Part shown: in pieces, positions 35,143 through 40,796 of the stretch | Layout: every line of letters begins with the position of its first letter | Position numbering within the stretch: the stretch's first letter is position 1 | From: Cyanobium sp. | Lineage (GTDB): Bacteria; Cyanobacteriota; Cyanobacteriia; PCC-6307; Cyanobiaceae | Reading direction: 5' to 3' | DNA: 40,796 nucleotides | Assembly (NCBI GenBank): GCA_014191755.1 | Contig: BJHE01000019.1 | Coordinates: 1 to 40,796, forward strand | Notes under the pieces: generated by a model | What the model was told of the DNA's origin: nothing | Database searches by the model: none | Seen by the model: the letters and a program-made list of their open reading frames with translations, nothing else | Program-made: the position numbers and the translations under genes

Positions 35143-36089
35143 CGGAGGCGCCGGCTGGCATCACGGCGTCCGGGCGGAAGGCTGGGGCCCGCCCCTCCCT
35201 TCGCCACAGATGGACCCGAAGGTGCTGGACCCGAGGGCGCTGGTCCGGGAGCTGCTGGTCCGGTTGTTGGCGGTTTGGGAGCCGATGAACGGGGTGCCGC
35301 CGGTCCAGGGGGTGCCGGCGGGGGGCTGAGCGGCAGGTCGGGGCCGGGCCGCCCCGGTTCAAACGACACCCGGGCGATCCACCGCTCCACCACGGCGGGA
35401 GGGAGGCCAAGCCGGTCCCGTAGATCGGCCAGATCGCGGAACGATCCGCGGGCCCGCTCCCGCAGCAGCCGGGCGCAGCGCTCCGCCGTGAGCTCCGGCA
35501 GGGCGGCCAGGTCTCGGGCGCTTGCCAGGTTCACGGCCACCGGCACCGGTCCGGCCGGAGCCGGTGGCTCGCCATACCAGCGAAAGCTGAGCAGGGGCAG
35601 CCAGCTCGCCAGAAGGGCGGCATCAAGCTCCAGCACCGCTCTCAGATCCTCCGGACCGCTGAGTTGCACCCCTCCCTTCTGGAGCCGCAACAGCAGGTCC
35701 ACCTGCTCGCGGCCGCAGCCTGGTAGCCGCCCCCAGTCGGCAGCGGTGGCCCGGTTCACATCCAGGCTCCAGCCGAGGGCGGCGGCATGGCGCACCTCCG
35801 TGGCAGTGCGCAGCGCGAGGGCCGGGTTCTGGGCCAGCCGCAGGGCCAGGAGGTCGCGCTCCACGCTGTCGTTGTGGAGGGCTTCGTTGTGGCGGGCTTC
35901 GGCCGCGGAGGCCCCGCCGGAGCCCGCCGCGTCGGCGCCGGCCCCCGCGCCAGCGGAGCCGGCCGTACCGGAGCCGGTCCCATCGGCACCGGCGGCGGGC
36001 GGCTTGATCTGGCCGCTGGCGATCAACAGCCTTCGGGCCAGGGGATCCAACCAGTGGCGCCTGGCCATCACCGCCTGGCTTCCAGACAC
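35139..36089 (-). CDS. Helix-hairpin-helix DNA-binding protein
   Basis: A 316-residue protein. Two helix-hairpin-helix regions of ComEA type: LDVNRATAADWGRLPGCG (about 105-125) and VAVNLASARDLAALPEL (about 180-200), followed by FRDLADLRDRLGLPPAVVERW. HhH pairs bind DNA backbone. Flanked by an Ala/Gly-rich segment (about 30-70) and a Pro-rich tail of about 70 residues. No secretion signal, unlike ComEA. ATG 36068 is an alternative start. Co-transcribed with the GIY-YIG-like gene. Confidence 0.7.
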   Translation of the reverse strand: MSGSQAVMARRHWLDPLARRLLIASGQIKPPAAGADGTGSGTAGSAGAGAGADAAGSGGASAAEARHNEALHNDSVERDLLALRLAQNPALALRTATEVRHAAALGWSLDVNRATAADWGRLPGCGREQVDLLLRLQKGGVQLSGPEDLRAVLELDAALLASWLPLLSFRWYGEPPAPAGPVPVAVNLASARDLAALPELTAERCARLLRERARGSFRDLADLRDRLGLPPAVVERWIARVSFEPGRPGPDLPLSPPPAPPGPAAPRSSAPKPPTTGPAAPGPAPSGPAPSGPSVAKGGAGPSLPPGRRDASRRLR

Positions 36090-36102
36090 ATTGCGCCTGA
36101 AG

Positions 36103-36807
36103 CTAGCGGTGATTGCCGTTGGCGGGCCACTCCATCAGGCCCAGTTCCAGGGCGCGCACGGTGGCATGGGTGCGGTCCCGGGCCGAGAGCTTCACCAGCA
36201 CCCGGCTCACGTGGGTCTTCACCGTGTCGGCGCTGAGGATCAGGTGCCGGGCGATCTCTTGGTTGTTGTAGCCCCGGGCCACGTCCGCCATCACCTGCTT
36301 CTCCCGCTGGCTGAGGCGGGGGACCGTCTCCACCGGCTGCCGCCAGAGGTTTTCGAGGCTGCGGTCGATCACCTGGCCGCCATGGCAGATGGTGCGGATC
36401 GCGGCCAGTTCACCGCCGGCCCCCAGCCCCGCATCCCGCAGCACGCCGTCACAGCCGGCCGCAATCGCCTCCCGTGCCCGACTGCGGCTGGCGTTCCGGG
36501 ACACCAGCAGCAGCACGCGGGTGCGGGGATGGTCGCGTTTCACCCGCAGGGTCAGCTCCACGCCACAGCCCCGTTCCAGGCCTTCGCTCACCACCAGCAG
36601 ATCCGGCTGATGGCGCACCACCTTGGCCAACCCTTCCTCCGCCGTGGTCACGGCCCCCAGGATTCCCTCCGGCCGGGGCGCGGCCCGCACCACTGCGCTT
36701 AGCAATAGACGGCTGCCGAGGCAATACACCTGGCTCACCTTGGCCAGCTGGTTGGCTGCCAGAGCGTGGTCGCTAAGAAGCTGGGACAGAAAGGGAGTGA
36801 AGTCCAC
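36103..36807 (-). CDS. LuxR/NarL-type regulator with atypical receiver
   Basis: A 234-residue regulator. The C-terminal LuxR helix-turn-helix is clear: LSQREKQVMADVARGYNNQE, IARHLILSADTVKTHVSRVL. The N-terminal 150 residues have a receiver-like layout, but where the phosphorylated Asp should be (PDLxLLDxxMP) the sequence reads PDLLVVSEGLERGCGVEL, so this site has no Asp. The late Thr/Ser (LLLVSRNAS) and Lys (DGVLRDAG) positions are also altered. It probably acts without phosphorylation. It lies 13 bases before the HhH gene. Confidence 0.85.
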   Translation of the reverse strand: MDFTPFLSQLLSDHALAANQLAKVSQVYCLGSRLLLSAVVRAAPRPEGILGAVTTAEEGLAKVVRHQPDLLVVSEGLERGCGVELTLRVKRDHPRTRVLLLVSRNASRSRAREAIAAGCDGVLRDAGLGAGGELAAIRTICHGGQVIDRSLENLWRQPVETVPRLSQREKQVMADVARGYNNQEIARHLILSADTVKTHVSRVLVKLSARDRTHATVRALELGLMEWPANGNHR

Positions 36808-36880
36808 AAGGTCCGCCGAGGGGGTCGGACAAGTTGGTTAAGGCACGCAGAAAAGGACGCTGCGACCGCTACCAAACGGA

Positions 36881-36924
36881 GCCTTGCACCTGCCTTGCAT
36901 CTGCCTTGCATCTGCCTTGCATCC
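36881..36924. repeat. 11-base tandem repeat, four units
   Basis: GCCTTGCACCT, then GCCTTGCATCT twice, then GCCTTGCATCC, in the intergenic region between the divergent LuxR-type regulator and DUF1825 genes. The 11-base period places each unit on the same face of the DNA helix, so repeated binding by a regulator is possible. Confidence 0.85.
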
Positions 36925-37015
36925 CCCCACGTGCGTGGATCCGCACTCGCCCAGCCCGATGCCGCTCAGCAGAATCAGAACCACGCCAACCCCCGCGTCC
37001 CGCCACTGCCTGCCC

Positions 37016-37339
37016 ATGGCCTTCTTCGACTCCGAAATCGTTCAGGACGAAGCCAGGCGGCTGTTCGGCGACTATCAGCAGCTGATGCAGCTCGGCAGTG
37101 AGTACGGCAAGTTCGACCGTGAGGGCAAGAAGCTCTATATCGAGCGGATGGAGGAAATGATGGATCGCTATCGGGTGTTCATGAAGCGCTTCGAGCTCTC
37201 GGAGGATTTCCAGGCCAAGCTCACGGTGGAGCAGCTGCGCACCCAACTGGGCCAGTTCGGCATGACGCCCGAAACGATGTTCCAGCAGATGCACCAGACC
37301 CTGGAGCGGATGAGGGGCCAGCTGGAGAAGGAGGGCTGA
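37016..37339 (+). CDS. DUF1825 family protein
   Basis: A 107-residue helical, charged protein: MAFFDSEIVQDEARRLFGDY, YIERMEEMMDRYRVFMKRF, LTVEQLRTQLGQFGMTPETM. This is the cyanobacteria-specific DUF1825 family with normal length. ATG 37016 is preferred to the longer frame from 36884, which runs through the tandem repeat. Function unknown. Confidence 0.88.
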   Translation: MAFFDSEIVQDEARRLFGDYQQLMQLGSEYGKFDREGKKLYIERMEEMMDRYRVFMKRFELSEDFQAKLTVEQLRTQLGQFGMTPETMFQQMHQTLERMRGQLEKEG

Positions 37340-37626
37340 GGGTTGGGGGGCAGGCGACCCCGGAGCTTGGTCGTCCACCTGGCGGCCGCAGCAGCCGACG
37401 CTCGTTGCGGCTCACGATCGTGGTGACGGTGCTCAGGATCGGAGCTGGGCCAGCGTTTTGACCAGGCCAAGGCGCCGAAGGGCACGCCATCCCTTGATCG
37501 TTCGCTTCAACCTTCAAACAGGCCCCCCGATGACGCTTGCCTGTCCCCAGACGAAGGGGCTCCGATTCATTCGGGAGCACCTGTTTACGATCTGGCCACG
37601 CAGCGCTCCTCGGCCCCCGGTCCTCC

Positions 37627-38928
37627 ATGGTTGATCAGCAGCGATCCCCTGCCGCCGCGGCATCGGTCAGGAATGTCACCCTGCCTACCTGGTTGAGCCG
37701 CGGCCTGGCCGATCTGTTCCCTGCTGCCGGTGATCCAGCCGCCGCCGGCGATCCGGATCAGACCCTTGCCGCCCGCCTGGCCGAGGCTGAATCCCAGGGA
37801 AGGCCACTGCGGGTGAAGCTGGGCATCGACCCCACCGGCTCCGACATCCACCTGGGCCACTCGATCCTGTTCCGCAAGTTGCGGGCCTTTCAGGATGCGG
37901 GGCACACGGCGGTGCTGATCATCGGCGACTTCACCGCCCGAATCGGCGATCCCACCGGCAAGAGCGCCACCCGGGTGCAACTGGGCGCCGCCGAGGTGGA
38001 GGCGAACGCCGACACCTATCTGGTGCAGCTGGGGCTGGGGCAGGATCCGGCGCGGGCGCTGCTGGATTTCGAGACGCCGGGGCGCTTGGAGGTGCGGCGC
38101 AACAGCGAATGGCTGGCGGGGATGGACCTGCCGGCGGTGATCGACCTGCTCGGCACCAGCACGGTGGGTCAGATGCTGGCCAAGGAGGATTTCGCGAATC
38201 GCTATGGCTCCGGCACGCCGATCTCCCTGCACGAATTCCTCTATCCGCTGCTGCAGGGCTACGACTCGGTGGCGATCGAGGCCGATCTGGAACTCGGCGG
38301 CACCGACCAGAAGTTCAATGTGGCCATGGGCCGCGATCTGCAACGTCACCACGGCCTGCGGCCCCAATTTGGCCTGCTGCTACCGATTCTGCCGGGGCTC
38401 GATGGGGTGCAGAAGATGAGCAAGAGCCTGGGCAACACCGTGGGACTGGCGGAGGATGCACTCTCGATGTATTCGAAGCTCGAGAAGGTTCCCGATGCGG
38501 TGGTAAACGACTACCTCAACCTGCTCACCGATCTCGATCTGGCGGCGTTGCCAGCCAACCCGCGCGAGCGCCAGAAGGAGATGGCGCTCGCGATCACGGC
38601 GGCCCGCCATGGCGTGGCGGCGGCCGCGGCGGCCCAGGCCGATGCGGGCAGCCTGGTGGCGGGTGCCGCCGGTACGGGGGCCGCGGCGGCGGAGGTGCCC
38701 GAGGCGTCGCTGGCGACCGTGAGCTTTCCGGCGAAGGCCTTTTATCTCCTGGCAGCCGTGGGTGTGTGCAGCAGCAGCAGCGAGGCGCGCCGCCAGATCC
38801 AGGGGGGAGGCGTGAAGCTCGATGGTGAAAAGCTCAGCGACCCCAACCAGGAATTCAGCGGCACGCAGGAGCTGGCCGGCAAGGTGCTGCAGCTCGGCAA
38901 GAAGACCTTCCGGCGGCTGGTGGAGTGA
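37627..38928 (+). CDS. tyrS: Tyrosyl-tRNA synthetase
   Basis: A 433-residue class I synthetase charging tRNA-Tyr. HIGH-like motif HLGH (in [18 protein letters not shown]), [39 protein letters not shown] loop ([13 protein letters not shown]) and a C-terminal S4 RNA-binding domain ([19 protein letters not shown]). An Ala/Gly-rich insert (about residues 335-365) separates catalytic and S4 domains. ATG 37627 is chosen over the open frame from 37537. The 287 bases before it hold no other gene that I can support. Confidence 0.95.
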   Translation: MVDQQRSPAAAASVRNVTLPTWLSRGLADLFPAAGDPAAAGDPDQTLAARLAEAESQGRPLRVKLGIDPTGSDIHLGHSILFRKLRAFQDAGHTAVLIIGDFTARIGDPTGKSATRVQLGAAEVEANADTYLVQLGLGQDPARALLDFETPGRLEVRRNSEWLAGMDLPAVIDLLGTSTVGQMLAKEDFANRYGSGTPISLHEFLYPLLQGYDSVAIEADLELGGTDQKFNVAMGRDLQRHHGLRPQFGLLLPILPGLDGVQKMSKSLGNTVGLAEDALSMYSKLEKVPDAVVNDYLNLLTDLDLAALPANPRERQKEMALAITAARHGVAAAAAAQADAGSLVAGAAGTGAAAAEVPEASLATVSFPAKAFYLLAAVGVCSSSSEARRQIQGGGVKLDGEKLSDPNQEFSGTQELAGKVLQLGKKTFRRLVE

Positions 38929-39195
38929 GTGGGAGCCTTTGGAGGCAGAGCAGGGAGCTGCTCGTGGAGTTAGGTGTTGGGCCAGCTGGGGGAGATGGGC
39001 AGCACAGCTAAACTGAATATGATTGTGCGAGTAAAGAGTCAGGTGCTGGGAGGCGAGATCGTGGACAGCGTGCTGGTATGTGAGAACTGGTAAGGCGCTG
39101 GAGGGGGAAGAGAACGTCAGATTGGCTGTAAACTAGCGGTAGAGCACAGGCGATGGCTGAGCAGGGCTAAAGTGAGAATAGTTTAGTTTTTATTG

Positions 39196-40515
39196 ATGGC
39201 TCCCATGGCCGACCCGAACAGCACTAACACGATCCAGGCAGACAAGCAGGAGTCGTTCTACGAATTTTTACACGATTTCGTATGCATGGCCCGCAATCGC
39301 AGGGCGGCGCTGGTAATCCGCTATTTCCTTGAGATCATCATCAAGCGCAGCCCCCTCTGCGAAACCGGCGCGATCTTGGTTCTCGCAGCGGACCAGAACG
39401 GCTCCAGCAAGGAGATGAACACCCTGCTGGTCTGGAGGGATGATGATGATGTAAACAGTCTGGAGGAACTGCGGAATCGGAAGGATAACCGGCAGCTGCC
39501 GATCAATGATGGCATCGCCGCGATGGCCTTCCGCAAGCGGGCGCCAGAATACGCCCCGCTCGCCGAAAAGCATCACAGTTTCAAATTTTCCACTGATCCC
39601 ACTGGCAAAGAAAAAACCACCACCGATATCGGACCTATCTACTGTGTGCCGATCATACTCTCCGATAACGGCGGTGAACCCTTTGGAGTTGCGGCCTTTC
39701 AAAATACCAAAAAAAGCATAGGGAATACCAAAACATGCGCCGAGGAAAACAAAAAACAAACCTATGCTTCGGAATTCACCGATGAGGATCGCCTAAAGAT
39801 GCGATTGGCGGTGAAGACCCTTGAAGCGATGCTCCTGTGTTCACCGCGCAAGCTGGTGGATTACAAGCAGGTGTTCATCGTGCATGGTCGCAAGGCAACG
39901 ATTCGTGATGAACTTGTGAAGTTCCTCAAGGAGAAGGGCATCGGCTCTGTGGTGATTCAGGCCAAGGCCCGCACCGGCGGTGATTTGCTCAGCACCATCG
40001 AGGACCAGATCAACAGCTGCATGGCGGGCTTCATCCTGCTGACGCCAGACGATGAGGGCCGGTTGTACCAATACGGCGAGCAACCCAGGCTGCGACCGCG
40101 CCAGAACGTGATCTTCGAGGCGGGCTTTCTCACCGCCCTGTTCCGCAAAACCAGGCGGGTCTGTTTTGTGAAGGATGGAGATCTAGAGATTCCCTCCGAT
40201 CTCAATGGCATGCTGATGGAAACCTACACCGGTAATCTTGATGAGGATCGCATCAGAAGCGTGCTGGTCTTGTGGGGAATGCTGTCCGAAGAAAACAAAC
40301 CCCAGCGGCAGATTGCGAAACCAGCCCTCGCAGCCGCACCGAAGGCTGGCAATGATCACGGCAACGAGGCTCTCACCAGCGTCACCACCGCGGACGTACC
40401 CGTAACGTCGGGGAATCCTGAGAATCACTTGAGCGCTCCAACCCAAACAAGCGGGGCTGATCTGCGCGGTGAAAGTGAAACGGAGCACACCAGCGAACCA
40501 GGTGGGGCCAGCTGA
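39196..40515 (+). CDS. GAF-like sensor fused to TIR-like nucleotide-binding effector domain
   Basis: A protein of 439 residues from ATG 39196 (ATG 39205 or TTG 39193 possible). Residues about 15-215 look like a GAF-type domain: FYEFLHDFVCMARNRRAALV, ILVLAADQNGSSKEMNTLL, LPINDGIAAMAFRKR and GPIYCVPIILSDNGGEPFGV. Residues about 222-345 match the predicted nucleotide-binding TIR-like domain (PF10137 type): YKQVFIVHGRKATIRDELV, KFLKEKGIGSVV, GFILLTPDDEGRLY, RPRQNVIFEAGFLTAL with the conserved Glu, and VKDGDLEIPSDLNGMLM. The last about 80 residues are low complexity. Relatives serve as NAD-cleaving effectors in phage defence. It is a single gene with no cyclase next to it, but the window ends 281 bases later. 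Confidence 0.8.
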   Translation: MAPMADPNSTNTIQADKQESFYEFLHDFVCMARNRRAALVIRYFLEIIIKRSPLCETGAILVLAADQNGSSKEMNTLLVWRDDDDVNSLEELRNRKDNRQLPINDGIAAMAFRKRAPEYAPLAEKHHSFKFSTDPTGKEKTTTDIGPIYCVPIILSDNGGEPFGVAAFQNTKKSIGNTKTCAEENKKQTYASEFTDEDRLKMRLAVKTLEAMLLCSPRKLVDYKQVFIVHGRKATIRDELVKFLKEKGIGSVVIQAKARTGGDLLSTIEDQINSCMAGFILLTPDDEGRLYQYGEQPRLRPRQNVIFEAGFLTALFRKTRRVCFVKDGDLEIPSDLNGMLMETYTGNLDEDRIRSVLVLWGMLSEENKPQRQIAKPALAAAPKAGNDHGNEALTSVTTADVPVTSGNPENHLSAPTQTSGADLRGESETEHTSEPGGAS

Positions 40516-40677
40516 TCAAGGATCACCTCTGGGCAACGCGGCAAGGAGAGCAGCCATCCCAGGGTGGAAGCCGTTCGCGCCGATGAGAGAAGAAGCGACT
40601 TCATACCACGAACTTTAGGTCAGGTCCGCCAACAAAAAAAACTGGGCATGCACTGGCACCTATTTCGCCAACGGCAT

Positions 40678-40707
40678 GGATAGATCGTGCGAAGCCACGA
40701 TCTATCC
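40678..40707. repeat. 12-base perfect inverted repeat (stem-loop)
   Basis: GGATAGATCGTG, six-base loop CGAAGC, then CACGATCTATCC, 162 bases after the GAF-TIR stop codon. A weaker GCCCC/GGGGC stem follows (40720-40737). No T-run follows the first stem, so it may be an operator, a repeat unit or a processed 3' end rather than a simple terminator. The rest of 40516-40796 shows nothing I can assign. Confidence 0.6.
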
Positions 40708-40796
40708 GATGTTGGACAAGCCCCGCACCGCTGGGGCCTTTCAAGACAGGAGAAAGATCGAGCCTCTTTTAAGGCCGGCTTAGTCTTTCATGTAGG

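Noticed and set aside
36881..36924. CRISPR array
   Set aside because: Units are 11 bases, directly abutting, with no spacers and no cas genes in the window.
37340..37626. tRNA or small RNA gene before tyrS
   Set aside because: I looked for a cloverleaf with acceptor stem and TPsiC arm and found none; no T-box-like element could be supported either.
38929..39192. Gene between tyrS and the GAF-TIR gene
   Set aside because: Only short interrupted frames with no protein-like pattern; it appears to be ordinary intergenic sequence.

Overview
The window looks like a chromosomal segment of a GC-rich picocyanobacterium (Cyanobium / freshwater-type Synechococcus). The grounds are the gene set and order (nblS next to purD, then purC, an Omp85/BamA protein, lpxC, fabZ, lpxA, lpxB; a DUF1825 protein; tyrS), the HIP1 octamer GCGATCGC inside several genes (for example 21689, 28083, 28551), and the strong GC bias of third codon positions.

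Left third (1 to about 14.7 kb): an accessory island. Four decayed copies of one gene (predicted winged-helix, HNH and HIT domains) lie at 812-1503, 2184-2690, 3241-3864 and 4778-5654. They alternate with small two-gene modules: HigBA-like, DUF6883/DUF4926, RelB/RelE-like, and VapBC. An integron follows. Its tyrosine integrase (IntI, 7443-8414, minus) reads toward its cassette. An attI-like core sits at 7266-7272 and a foldable attC at 5660-5744. Between them lies about 1.6 kb of AT-richer DNA with a truncated RelA/SpoT-like ORF and a secreted protein with a PEP-CTERM-like tail. Next comes a PLD nuclease-DEAD helicase-DUF3427 gene (8491-11731) broken by a frameshift and an amber codon. Two partial copies of its 3' end (12661-13364, 13943-14240) alternate with HicBA, a MNT nucleotidyltransferase and a second HicBA. 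Small palindromic repeats have inserted into many of these genes; paralogous copies without them show the empty sites.

Middle and right (14.7-40.8 kb): mostly ordinary core genes. An alanine dehydrogenase is followed by a urea transporter fused to three EF-hands. These face a minus-strand run: purD, nblS, ClC channel. On the plus strand, a compact run makes purine and outer membrane components: unknown exported protein, purC, bamA, lpxC, fabZ, lpxA, lpxB, msrA, mostly with overlapping start and stop codons. A second minus-strand run holds a LuxR-type regulator with an atypical receiver, an HhH protein, a GIY-YIG-like protein, pepA and a small membrane protein. DUF1825 and tyrS follow on the plus strand.

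The right end holds a probable defence gene: a GAF-like sensor fused to a TIR-like nucleotide-binding domain of the kind found in NAD-depleting effectors (39196-40515). It and the integron are the best candidates for undescribed biology. No rRNA, tRNA or CRISPR array was seen. All family assignments were made by reading motifs, without database searches.
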